From Lachnospiraceae bacterium (GTDB lineage: Bacteria > Bacillota > Clostridia > Lachnospirales > Lachnospiraceae): a DNA stretch of 56,816 nt. Shown one piece after another: positions 8,537-17,213 of this stretch; position 1 is the first letter of the stretch; each line of letters begins with the position of its first letter. The notes beneath the pieces are model-generated. The model had not been told where the DNA came from. It worked only from the letters and a program-made list of their open reading frames with translations, and did no database searches. The stretch covers positions 1-56,816 of the forward strand of contig JAFYWF010000079.1 in NCBI GenBank assembly GCA_017558145.1, read 5' to 3'. A program made the position numbers and the translations under genes.

Positions 8537-10294
8537 TTAAAATTTGTTTAATTTAATAATTAAATTATTAAGATCCAGAGACCTTCTGTATTGCATATCG
8601 CTGGCTAATCCCTGAATGATACGAATTCCATAAAACTCTTCAGAGTTCGGGTTTTCTATGAGGAATTTTGTAGGATCAAATGCTGCTCCATTGTCACGGA
8701 GACGAACAATCAAACTATCTTCCTTATCCAGGATCATAATATCAAACCATTTTTTTTCTCCCGGATGGAAGGCATATTTAATGATATTGCTTCCCATCTC
8801 TTCGATACAAAGGGAAAGTTCGTTTAATAATTTCTCGCTAATATTTCTTCCCTTTCCAAATTTATGAATTCCCTGTGAAATAGTCATAAGCTCATTCATA
8901 TTGTTTCCAATAGATATCTCCAGTTTATCCTCTTGTTTTGTACCGAATCCTTCTTTCATTCTCATAAAATCTTCTAGATTTCTAGGGAATTTTCTCTTAT
9001 ATACTATAGTAGAAATTAATGTGGTAAGTATGGTGAAACATTCGGCTCCGAAGAACGCCATCCACACGCCCATATCGAGAAAAGGACGAATCAAGATAGA
9101 TGCAAGTAATGTGGTATATACCAAAGATTGCAATACACAAATCATGGTAGCCATTCCGGTATTTTTTGTACTTTGATAGAAGCTCATCAAAGCAAGATTA
9201 ATCAATGTAAAGGGCATTCCTACAGCAAATAGTCTTACAGCCGAAATAGACATTTGTTTGGTTGTCAAATCTGTGATATTCATCATATTGACAAAAAGCG
9301 GCGCACCTAACACCAACAATATAGCTACAAAGCAATTCATAAATAAACCTAATTTTAAGGTATTTTTTAAAGTATCCTTCAGAGCACTTTGATCTTCTTC
9401 TCCATAAAACATCCCAACCAATGGAACCGATGCTTGTGCAAGTCCCATAATAAACGCACCAAAAAAATTGTTTGCCTGTGTACGGATATTCAAAGCGGTA
9501 ACGGAACCGATGCCAACGATGGTAACCAACATATTGTTAAGTACCATGACCTTAATGGTATCACATATACGGCTGATGGCTGTTGGTGCTCCGGTTGTAA
9601 TCATAGAACCTAACTCTTTTATAATTTGTTTTGGTTTTATGATACGAAGAGTGGCTGTTTTCTTTGTAAAATGAGTCAAAGCGGTCAATACCGCCATACA
9701 ATAGCTCAGGCTTGTAGCCAGTGCCATTCCAAACATTCCCAAATCAAAAACAGTAACCATTAAGACGTCCAGTATAATATTCACTACGGTCATTACGATA
9801 ATGCAAAGCAGTGGCAATCGCGGGGAACCATCAATTTTCACGAATCCTATTAATGCAGTGGTCATAATCGTGGGAATTGCGCCAAGAAAATATCCTCGCA
9901 AATAATCAACCGATGGTTCTAACAAACTTTCTTGTGCACCAAGAAGCTGCGCAATTTGTGTGGAATAAGTAAGACCGACGATAGTAAGAAGAGCACCTGA
10001 TACCAAGACGAAAATCATGGTAATACTGAAAATCTGGTGCATTTTTTGAGTATCACCTTTCCCAAGTGCTTGAGAAGCTTTTGCTGTGCCTCCCCCGGAA
10101 CAAATATTGCCAAAAGCTGAAAAAATCAAACTAATGGGACCAATGATTCCCATAGCACCTAAGGCTTCATCTCCTAAAAAAGCTCCTACAATAATATTGT
10201 CGATTAGCATTCCTGCCGTAGCTGTAAGTGCAGAAAGAATAGAAACCACAACAAATGATATGTATAATTTTTTTACAATATAATCATTTTTCAA
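8537..10294 (-). CDS. MATE-family exporter fused to RsbW-like histidine-kinase-type ATPase domain
   Basis: A 585-residue protein. Residues 1 to about 435 are a 12-helix MATE multidrug or metabolite exporter (early motif AGMLIDNIIVGAFLG and repeated bundle structure). Residues about 457-585 form a GHKL ATPase domain of the anti-sigma kinase (HATPase_c_2) type: N-box CIEEMGSN at 496-503, G1 box RDNG at 533-536, and a late YGIRIIQGLA block. In RsbW/SpoIIAB this domain phosphorylates STAS proteins. The start is a TTG 5 bp after the upstream phosphotransferase gene, with a GGGG site spaced rather far away, so coupling to that gene is likely. The kinase role is inferred from motifs. Confidence 0.88.
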   Translation of the reverse strand: MKNDYIVKKLYISFVVVSILSALTATAGMLIDNIIVGAFLGDEALGAMGIIGPISLIFSAFGNICSGGGTAKASQALGKGDTQKMHQIFSITMIFVLVSGALLTIVGLTYSTQIAQLLGAQESLLEPSVDYLRGYFLGAIPTIMTTALIGFVKIDGSPRLPLLCIIVMTVVNIILDVLMVTVFDLGMFGMALATSLSYCMAVLTALTHFTKKTATLRIIKPKQIIKELGSMITTGAPTAISRICDTIKVMVLNNMLVTIVGIGSVTALNIRTQANNFFGAFIMGLAQASVPLVGMFYGEEDQSALKDTLKNTLKLGLFMNCFVAILLVLGAPLFVNMMNITDLTTKQMSISAVRLFAVGMPFTLINLALMSFYQSTKNTGMATMICVLQSLVYTTLLASILIRPFLDMGVWMAFFGAECFTILTTLISTIVYKRKFPRNLEDFMRMKEGFGTKQEDKLEISIGNNMNELMTISQGIHKFGKGRNISEKLLNELSLCIEEMGSNIIKYAFHPGEKKWFDIMILDKEDSLIVRLRDNGAAFDPTKFLIENPNSEEFYGIRIIQGLASDMQYRRSLDLNNLIIKLNKF

Positions 10295-10299
10295 GTTTA

Positions 10300-11283
10300 T
10301 TATTTTACCCCTTTCATAGCTAATGTCATTCCATCATAAATGCTATCCTGTAAGATAATAAAATTAAAAAACTGCTTTATTTTACTCATATCATTTACAA
10401 CACCACACTCATCAATCTCTGTAAGCATTAATAGTGTAAATGCTGTACGATAGCTAAAGAATAATTCCAGATTATCCCAATAGTTGTCATCACATTTATG
10501 GTTCAAATTATACCCGATTTTAAAATATGGCAAAATTTCTTCTTCTAATACCTTTCGACAGTCCTTTCCGGCACCAAAACCACTTAAGAAGCAAGATTGC
10601 ATAAAACTTGCTACATCATATAAATAATTGACATAAGCACATCCGTCAAAGTCAAAAAGCCAAATATTATTTGCTTCTACAAAGAAATTGTTGATATGAA
10701 AATCTCCATGTCCGATTCCATAAACACCTAATTCCTGACTAAGTGAATTTACCTTCTGTTCAATATTTTCAATTTTGGTCTGCTGTTGTGGTGATAATTT
10801 ATTCCATACTTTTTCCTTTTGAGTTGCAAAAATCTCACTCATGCTTTTACGCTGGTAATTCATACCAAGTTCTCTCTCGTTTGTACTTGCATAGTGAATT
10901 TTTCCAAGAAGTTCTCCTACACAGATGAAAAACATAGGGTCCATTTTCGCCATTGGTTGAACATTTCCTCTAGCTGTTCTGAACATACTGGCACGATATG
11001 TCACAGTATCAATTTCAAATTCTTCCAAAAGATTTCCATTTAAAGAAACGCTAGGCTCACAAATGGTTTGTTGAAACTGTTTTAAATCATCTACCCACAA
11101 TAATTCGCTCAAAATTTCTTTTCGAGTTTTTTTGGGTGTCATACTTACACGAATCATATAAGGTTTTTGGGGGAAAATAAACGCATAATTCTGTGTAGAA
11201 AAGTGACATTTTGCTTCATCGATATCCACTCCGTAGCATTCTAGCAAAATTTCTCTCATGGATTTCATTAGTTCTTCATTCAT
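10300..11283 (-). CDS. Aminoglycoside phosphotransferase/choline kinase-like protein
   Basis: A 327-residue APH-fold small-molecule kinase. The catalytic loop HGDFHINN lies near residues 192-199 and the metal-binding DFDG near 211-214, as in APH and CotS/HipA-like phosphotransferases. The N-lobe (near residues 27-60) is divergent. The start chosen is the ATG at 11283, since a GTG further upstream overlaps the AGAGG ribosome site. It is the first gene of a minus-strand pair with the MATE-ATPase gene, only 5 bp apart, which suggests the kinase acts on something linked to that transporter. The substrate is unknown and antibiotic resistance should not be assumed. Confidence 0.8.
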   Translation of the reverse strand: MNEELMKSMREILLECYGVDIDEAKCHFSTQNYAFIFPQKPYMIRVSMTPKKTRKEILSELLWVDDLKQFQQTICEPSVSLNGNLLEEFEIDTVTYRASMFRTARGNVQPMAKMDPMFFICVGELLGKIHYASTNERELGMNYQRKSMSEIFATQKEKVWNKLSPQQQTKIENIEQKVNSLSQELGVYGIGHGDFHINNFFVEANNIWLFDFDGCAYVNYLYDVASFMQSCFLSGFGAGKDCRKVLEEEILPYFKIGYNLNHKCDDNYWDNLELFFSYRTAFTLLMLTEIDECGVVNDMSKIKQFFNFIILQDSIYDGMTLAMKGVK

Positions 11284-11389
11284 ACTTTTGTACACCTCTT
11301 TTTCTTATTTTTTTAAATTAAAAATATTACATGCTATTTATATATACACTGAATAATCATTTATATTACAAAATATAAAATAAATCATA

Positions 11390-11450
11390 GGTTTGTCCTT
11401 CGTCCTTCGTGAGCCTCCTTCGTGAGGCCGCCTTCGTGAGTGTCAGAAGT
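11390..11450. repeat. Short direct-repeat cluster of CCTTCGT
   Basis: Four copies of CCTTCGT occur at 11397, 11404, 11417 and 11431, most followed by GAGG or GAG. The stretch is much more GC-rich than the surrounding AT-rich intergenic DNA. It may be a fragment of a dispersed intergenic repeat. Confidence 0.6.
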
Positions 11451-11558
11451 ACTGTGTAACAAAACTAAAAATCGCGTGTATATAAAAAATAGAAAGTATG
11501 ATAAAAGCTTAATATTCCAAACAGATTTAAAAAGATAAGAATAGAGAGGAATTTGGAA

Positions 11559-11630
11559 ATGTTGAGTGTAAAATTTGAAAATGACAAAGTTGACGTAAAA
11601 GCAGAGGAAAAAGAATGGGTAAAGATATGA
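11559..11630 (+). CDS. Possible 23-codon leader peptide overlapping the next gene
   Basis: ATG at 11559 is preceded by GAGAGGA at a good distance and encodes 23 residues, ending in TGA at 11628-11630. It overlaps the first codons of the 683-residue gene in another frame, and its stop overlaps an in-frame ATG of that gene (ATGA at 11627-11630). It could be a coupled leader or an erosion product. No family is recognised, and translation is only suggested by the ribosome site. Confidence 0.35.
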   Translation: MLSVKFENDKVDVKAEEKEWVKI

Positions 11631-13666
11631 ATAAAAAACAGGAACAAGCTATTAGTGACGCTATGGAACAGCTCAAAGGTAATGTGGGTTTGCTAAAAAC
11701 AAATGAAAAAGTCAGAGAATTTGTGGTATCGAGAAAAAAGATAGAGGATTTTGCGGCTAAGAAAAATCCTCTAATCAAGGAATACATAGATTTATACAAA
11801 GATGCAGAAAAGAGACCGTATACCAGAATCGGACGTATGGCAAAAGATATGAAAAATATTGCTGCTAAGCAGGAAATCCTGAAAGTTGCAGCAGAGCTGT
11901 GTGAAGATGATGATTTGAAAAAGGGATTGTTAAAACAGTGTGAAGACTTAAACAATGCACCTGCCATGATCGCGTATGAAAAGTACCTTAAGGGTCTGGA
12001 GTATTTTGCCGGTATCAGAAAGGATATGGAACCGGAGTTAGCAAGCTTTTATAAAAATGAACTGAATATGAATACCGTGGATGATGTTTATGAAAAATAT
12101 AGATGGGAGAAAGAGGAAACAGATTTAGAAGAAGCAGAATTATTGGAACCGAAGCTGGATGAAGAAGAGAAAGCATATTTGGATGAATATCAGAAGTTAG
12201 CGGCAAAGGGAAAGGCAAGAGAAATTTTTACAAAACAGAAAACGTCTAATTTTATGACTGTTGAAGAACAATTTTTGGGCGATACTGTAAAAAATATGAA
12301 AGAGTTTCCATTTACCAAACGTATGACTCCGTCCGCATTTTGTGTAGGCAGAATGCTTCATAAAGGATATCATTTGGAAGATATTATGGATCCTGCAGCA
12401 TTACATGAGGCAAAGAATGAGGTAGCAAAAGAATATTTGGGTTTCGTGGAAAGAAAAGATCGAAAAGGATATGGAGAAGCATTATATGATTGTGGCATAG
12501 CAATGAAAAAAGCCTTTCGTGATTATCTACAAAAATATAAAGCAGAATTAAAAACAGAACAAGATTTGGTAATGCATGCAGATACCTTGGGAATGTTAAG
12601 TTTTTTCAGCATGGATCTATTACAGGAACTACCAGGAAGCAAAAATTATGTGGAAAATATTACGGCAGTAGATATGGAACATTTAGCAGATGAACTGGGA
12701 TTGCATAATTTTGGCACAGGCCTGGGGAGCATTATCAGTGTGGAATACAATCTATTTGATATTATTCCATCAGTTCTTGCCATAGAAATTACCCATCAAA
12801 TGGGAATTAAAATGTTTTTAGAAGAAATACAGAAGGAAGAACCGGATTTTGAAAATAATCTATTAACTATGAAACAGTGGGGAGAAGCTACTTTTCAGAT
12901 GGGAACGCTTGATGAAATAAAAGAAATTTTTGGTGATAGTCCACGAGGTCCTGAGAAGTTGGGAAAAACGGAAGTAAAAGTGCTTGCATCCATGGTGAGC
13001 AATGATTTTATTAATGAGAATCAAATCCGTTATGACCGCACGAGAGTTCCGGTGAAGGTAACGGAGGTTCCGGAATTTTCAGTTTTAGAAATGGTTCAAA
13101 AAGAACAGAATTTGGAAAAAGTTATCAGTCGGAATGGAAAGCAGTTAATCAAGACGGATGTACCTGCCAGAATAGATATGAGTTTGAAGAATCTGGAGAA
13201 AAAGAATATCAGAGGAAAGGAAAAAAATAACACCAAAGAGTTTAATGACTTATTAAAAGCCTTTGATACAACTGTGAATCAATTGGGGAATGAAAAGAAA
13301 AGTAATGCAGAATGTCTGGAAGAAATGGCTAAATTAAAAGAGGCAGCTTCCCAATATATTATCGCTAAGAGAGAACAGAAGGGCTACACTTCCAAAGATA
13401 TATTCGATATAGATATTGATAAAAAAATGCTGGGTAAAGAAGAAGGTGCTTCTATTTTTACTTCCAGAGGAAAAGAAAGATATGCCTTCGCAATGCAGGT
13501 GATACAGGAAATTACAAAGATGGAAAAAGTAATCCGGGAAGCAGAGATGCACAAAATACAAGAAAAGAATCAGGAGATGAATCATCGCGAAGGGAACGGA
13601 CTACAACTTAAGGATCCGGAAACCAAAGACATTGAGATGGAAGAAGATGGTGCAATGTTAAAATAA
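11615..13666 (+). CDS. Large charged cytoplasmic protein of unknown function
   Basis: I do not recognise a domain in this 683-residue protein. It is rich in Lys and Glu and mostly helical, with likely coiled-coil stretches in residues 1-210. A less charged middle part (about 235-420) includes Cys, Gly and aromatic residues. The C-terminal part (about 550-650) has a repeated pattern of the form LKEAASQYIIAKREQKGYTS followed by helices, similar to helical modules in other large uncharacterised Lachnospiraceae proteins. No signal peptide or membrane helix is seen. The start at 11615 has AGAGG 7 bp upstream; ATG 11627 is an alternative, coupled to the small upstream frame. Confidence 0.7.
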   Translation: MGKDMNKKQEQAISDAMEQLKGNVGLLKTNEKVREFVVSRKKIEDFAAKKNPLIKEYIDLYKDAEKRPYTRIGRMAKDMKNIAAKQEILKVAAELCEDDDLKKGLLKQCEDLNNAPAMIAYEKYLKGLEYFAGIRKDMEPELASFYKNELNMNTVDDVYEKYRWEKEETDLEEAELLEPKLDEEEKAYLDEYQKLAAKGKAREIFTKQKTSNFMTVEEQFLGDTVKNMKEFPFTKRMTPSAFCVGRMLHKGYHLEDIMDPAALHEAKNEVAKEYLGFVERKDRKGYGEALYDCGIAMKKAFRDYLQKYKAELKTEQDLVMHADTLGMLSFFSMDLLQELPGSKNYVENITAVDMEHLADELGLHNFGTGLGSIISVEYNLFDIIPSVLAIEITHQMGIKMFLEEIQKEEPDFENNLLTMKQWGEATFQMGTLDEIKEIFGDSPRGPEKLGKTEVKVLASMVSNDFINENQIRYDRTRVPVKVTEVPEFSVLEMVQKEQNLEKVISRNGKQLIKTDVPARIDMSLKNLEKKNIRGKEKNNTKEFNDLLKAFDTTVNQLGNEKKSNAECLEEMAKLKEAASQYIIAKREQKGYTSKDIFDIDIDKKMLGKEEGASIFTSRGKERYAFAMQVIQEITKMEKVIREAEMHKIQEKNQEMNHREGNGLQLKDPETKDIEMEEDGAMLK

Positions 13667-13769
13667 TCAAATTTTATATTGGTTTTGATGTTAACAATTG
13701 GCGAAGTAGATTCATGTATTAGAAAAAACAGTTTGGAGTTATAGGTAGCTAAAAGGAGAAGTGTTTAAA

Positions 13770-14447
13770 ATGATTAAAAATAGAACAACACAATTAATGT
13801 TTCAAACAATTTATTGTACACTTGGAGTGGTAGGTGTTATTGCAGGCTTAGGAATTTTTGATGACATAACTATGATCCGTTGGGATTTTTATGTTCATTT
13901 CACGAACATCAGTAACTATTTGTGTTTAGGGATTATGTTTGCAGAGTTAATACAGACAATAAAGAAAAGTAAAAATGAATATGTTACAGTTGCACCGGCT
14001 CTAAAGTTTATAGGAATGCTTGGTATCTTATTAACATTTCTTGTGTTTAATATATTGCTTGCCGGAGCAGAAGGCAGAGATCCACAGGCAAATTGGCGTA
14101 TCGGTAGCCTTTGTGCACATGTGGTACTCCCCGTCATGTATGTGGCAGACTGGTTTATGTTTTATGAACGCAAGAAATGTAAGTGGTATTATCCTTTGGT
14201 ATCCATATCATTTCCAATTGCTTACATAACATTTATATTTATTCAGGCAACTATTATGAAGTTCGATACTTCTATATTAATTCCGGGTACAACCACTCCA
14301 TTAATTTATCCTTATTTTTTCCTGAATTTGGAAACACAGGGAGTTGGTGGAGTAATAAAATGGGTATTGATATTACTGATAGCATTTATAGCAGTGGGCT
14401 ATGTATTCTTAGGTCTGGATAAAATTGCTAAGACTGAGAAGAAATAA
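13770..14447 (+). CDS. Pr6Pr-type six-helix membrane protein
   Basis: A 225-residue membrane protein with six or seven hydrophobic helices. The conserved pattern includes HFTNISNYL near residues 35-45, LCAHVVLPVMYVADWF near 115-130 and a late YPYFFLN. This matches the Pr6Pr/FAR-17a-like family of unknown function. The ATG at 13770 was chosen because AAGGAGAA lies about 9 bp upstream; an upstream GTG abuts that site. After the TAA at 14445-14447 the same frame stays open for 25 more codons and ends in a TGA overlapping the next start, so the present stop may be a recent truncation of a charged C-terminal tail. Confidence 0.75.
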   Translation: MIKNRTTQLMFQTIYCTLGVVGVIAGLGIFDDITMIRWDFYVHFTNISNYLCLGIMFAELIQTIKKSKNEYVTVAPALKFIGMLGILLTFLVFNILLAGAEGRDPQANWRIGSLCAHVVLPVMYVADWFMFYERKKCKWYYPLVSISFPIAYITFIFIQATIMKFDTSILIPGTTTPLIYPYFFLNLETQGVGGVIKWVLILLIAFIAVGYVFLGLDKIAKTEKK

Positions 14448-14521
14448 AATACAGATAAAAAAGAGAATGAGGAATATGAAGAAACAGTTGTTGAGGAAGC
14501 TGTAAAAAAGGGGAGTACGCT

Positions 14522-15442
14522 ATGAAAATAAAAAAACTGTCATCTACTATGATTTTTTTTGCAATTACTATGATTATCTATGTGGTTGCATCAGTGCTTT
14601 TTTGCTACACAACAAAGCCAAAAGTCTCAAAGGAAGAATTTCCTTTTTCTATTACTTATGAATACAAAGGTGAAACTAAAACCCTCGCGGGCATTTTGGA
14701 ATGTGAGTATTCCGGTTCCGATACCATATATGGGGAACATAACAGATATTGGAATCAAGAAGTCAAATATGAAAATCCGGAAAATGTTGAAAATCCATAT
14801 ATTGTGGATCAAAATGATGAACTGCAAACGATACTTACAGTTCATGAAAACATGTATGCCGGCTACTTTATGGGAGATCCTTTGTATCAAGACTACTACA
14901 AAGAATATGGGATTGAGGGAATAGAACCCCGTATGGAGTATTATGACTACAAAAACGATATTTCATTAAATGACGAAAATAAAGAGGAAATTCTGGAGTC
15001 GATCGGTTTTAAAATAATTGATTTTACTTATGCAGAGCCTATTGAGAACACGTTCTCCTTTTCGGGCATTAGTTATGAAGCGGATAATATCTTCATATTT
15101 GTGGCAATTTTATTTGTATTTTTCCTGTTATGCCTGATTTTTGTTCGCAAGGAAAAGGAGTATCAGTACTCCAAGCTTGATAAGTTTGGCATCCTGTTGA
15201 ATTTTCTTGTAGGAATCTTTGCAGTACCGTTTCTTACTATTGTTTGCATGTTGTATGGGATTGTAGGAAGTGATGTAGTATTAATCGAGCAAATCATATA
15301 TAATATTCCGCCAATCGCAATACTGTGTCTTGCGTTGTCGGTAGTGTTCCGTCGAAAAGGTTATTCGAAGCCAGGATTCTATATTCAATTTGGTGGAATT
15401 TTACTTTTTGCACTTATTTTGGTGTTGGAAACATTCTGCTGA
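14522..15442 (+). CDS. Membrane protein with large extracytoplasmic domain, unknown family
   Basis: This 306-residue protein has an N-terminal anchor (about residues 10-30), then an acidic, Tyr-rich domain of about 150 residues predicted outside the cell. Four further helices fall near 183-205, 218-240, 250-275 and 285-304. I do not recognise the family. The ribosome site AAGGGGAG lies about 7 bp before the ATG. It follows the Pr6Pr-type gene; the ATG overlaps the TGA that would end an extended version of that gene, so the two probably form an operon. Confidence 0.65.
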   Translation: MKIKKLSSTMIFFAITMIIYVVASVLFCYTTKPKVSKEEFPFSITYEYKGETKTLAGILECEYSGSDTIYGEHNRYWNQEVKYENPENVENPYIVDQNDELQTILTVHENMYAGYFMGDPLYQDYYKEYGIEGIEPRMEYYDYKNDISLNDENKEEILESIGFKIIDFTYAEPIENTFSFSGISYEADNIFIFVAILFVFFLLCLIFVRKEKEYQYSKLDKFGILLNFLVGIFAVPFLTIVCMLYGIVGSDVVLIEQIIYNIPPIAILCLALSVVFRRKGYSKPGFYIQFGGILLFALILVLETFC

Positions 15443-15537
15443 TTTTCTAAAGAAGTTGTGCAACAGATTGCTTGTTTCTGCGTATTAAATTATGAAGCTA
15501 AGATGTCAATTGTTGTAAATGGGAATATGAAAAAATA

Positions 15538-16716
15538 ATGAAATTAAATTGGACTATGAATGCGGAAAAAAACTGCCTTATGATTATGTTAGAAGGCAGA
15601 ATTGACTCCACCAATGTTGCAGCAGTAGAAGAAGAAGTCATGGAAATACAGAAACAGAACGAGGGTGTGGAAATCGTTTTTCATGCCAAAAAATTGGAAT
15701 ATATTTCCAGTGCAGGCCTTAGATTACTTTTAAAAGTACGTAAGATGCAGAAAGAATTGCTCATTACGGAGGTATCCGGTGAAATCTATGAAATCTTTAA
15801 AGTAACCGGTTTTTCAGAAATTATGAACATACAAAAGGCATTTCGTGAAATATCGATTGAAAACGCAGAAGTGATTGGGCAGGGAGGTCACGGAAAGGTA
15901 CTTCGTTTAAATGGAGATACCATCGTAAAACTTTATGTTCCGGGAACTACAATCGAGGAAGTACAAAGAGAACAGGAGTATGCAAAAAAAGCATTTGTTA
16001 TGGGTGTTCCAACCGCAATTCCTTTCGATGTGGTGAAATGTGGTGAATCCTTTGGATTAGTATTTGAATTGATTAATTCTGTGACATTCTCTGAGTTTTT
16101 AAATCAAAATCCGGAGTGTTTTGAAGAATATGCTGTAAAATATGCAAAACTTTTAAAGAAGCTTCATGAAACTAAAGTTTCCAAAGATATGTTATCCGGC
16201 ACGAAAGAACTTTATAGAGAACGTATCAATCAACTGAAACCACTGGGCTATTTTACGGAAAAGGAAATCGAAGATCTTCATCGCGTGAACGATGCTTTTG
16301 CAGATGATACATCTATTATTCACGGTGATTTCCATCCAAGAAATGTTATGGTTATGGATGGCGAACTGGTACTTATTGATATGGCAGACCTTACTTACGG
16401 AAATCCACTTTATGATTTGGGTTCCATGATTTTAACTCATGTAACACTTTCTCCGGAGGGAAAACTTGACATTACAGGATTACCCGGTGAAAAAGTAGAT
16501 GAACTTTGGAAAATCTTTCTTTCTGTTTATTTAGAGCCTAAAGATATGGAACTGACTCTGAAAAAAAGCGGTATCTTTTCTGTCTTAAAAGCGGCTACAA
16601 CTTTTGCATTCAGTCAAAGAGCAAATAATGAAGTTGTTGTGAAATATGTAACGGCAATGGTTCGTGAAAAACTGTTATCTAATGTAGATGGATGTATTCA
16701 GTTATTAAAAATGTAA
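15538..16716 (+). CDS. STAS domain (anti-sigma antagonist type) fused to APH-fold phosphotransferase
   Basis: A 392-residue fusion. Residues 1 to about 105 form a STAS domain; YISSAGLR around Ser57-Ser58 is the region phosphorylated in SpoIIAA/RsbV. Residues about 112-392 form an APH-like kinase: glycine-rich GQGGHGK at 114-120, putative nucleotide Lys near 131, catalytic HGDFHPRN at 262-269 and a DMAD metal site near 281-284. The kinase half resembles the TIGR02172 phosphotransferase group. No strong ribosome site is seen; a three-codon frame at 15527 ends by overlapping the ATG by one base. Together with the MATE-ATPase gene it suggests a partner-switching circuit. Confidence 0.88.
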   Translation: MKLNWTMNAEKNCLMIMLEGRIDSTNVAAVEEEVMEIQKQNEGVEIVFHAKKLEYISSAGLRLLLKVRKMQKELLITEVSGEIYEIFKVTGFSEIMNIQKAFREISIENAEVIGQGGHGKVLRLNGDTIVKLYVPGTTIEEVQREQEYAKKAFVMGVPTAIPFDVVKCGESFGLVFELINSVTFSEFLNQNPECFEEYAVKYAKLLKKLHETKVSKDMLSGTKELYRERINQLKPLGYFTEKEIEDLHRVNDAFADDTSIIHGDFHPRNVMVMDGELVLIDMADLTYGNPLYDLGSMILTHVTLSPEGKLDITGLPGEKVDELWKIFLSVYLEPKDMELTLKKSGIFSVLKAATTFAFSQRANNEVVVKYVTAMVREKLLSNVDGCIQLLKM

Positions 16717-16840
16717 AACTATATGTTACTTTCGAAATTTATTATTCAGAAATTTGAAGAAAAACAGTATAAAATGCAGCATAAAAGGTGGTATTTAAGT
16801 ACATCCAAATCAAATAAACAAAAGTAGAAGAGGTGAAGAT

Positions 16841-17077
16841 TTGGAACAATATAATTTTTCAAACAATAATATTGAGTTGGCTTGTGAAAAAGTGGATAAG
16901 TTCCTCTCGTCTTTAGATGTGGAACACAGAGAAGTTTTGCGTATCAGGCTTACATTTGAGGAGGTATTACTGAAGTATCGGGAAAAGCTGGGGATGGATA
17001 AAAAGCTGGTAGACTTTGCCACACCTTTGGGCCAGGTGTTGTTTAAGCCTGCCTATATGGCAATGCTCTTCAAATAA
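16841..17077 (+). pseudogene. Truncated N-terminal fragment, probable symporter with ATPase-like N-domain
   Basis: A TTG start with AGAGGTGAA upstream encodes 78 residues. Residues 1-52 resemble the N-terminal regulatory extension seen on some Lachnospiraceae dicarboxylate/cation symporters, with an LTFEEVLLKY helix like a GHKL N-box. Residues 55-78 (FATPLGQVLFKPAYM) look like transporter sequence, implying an internal deletion. The frame runs into the duplicated ribU leader at 17071 and stops two codons later. It is very likely a remnant; the parent family assignment is tentative. Confidence 0.5.
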
Positions 17078-17093
17078 TGTCGTAGATATTGGC

Positions 17094-17127
17094 AAGCCCT
17101 GAATTTATTTCAGGGCTTTTCTTTTTG
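17094..17127 (+). terminator. Copied FMN-riboswitch terminator
   Basis: AAGCCCTGAA and TTCAGGGCTT form the stem, followed by TTTCTTTTT. It matches the terminator in the ribU leader at 19427-19460 but here has no aptamer to control it. Confidence 0.85.
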
Positions 17128-17213
17128 TGTAACCTAACAAAGAATGAAAAATGCAGAAAAGGAAGGAGCCATTTCTTAGACGCTAATGCCTCGAAACAAG
17201 GAGGAGAAGAAAA

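Noticed and set aside
10300..11283. Antibiotic-resistance aminoglycoside phosphotransferase
   Set aside because: Only general APH-fold motifs are present; nothing points to a drug substrate.
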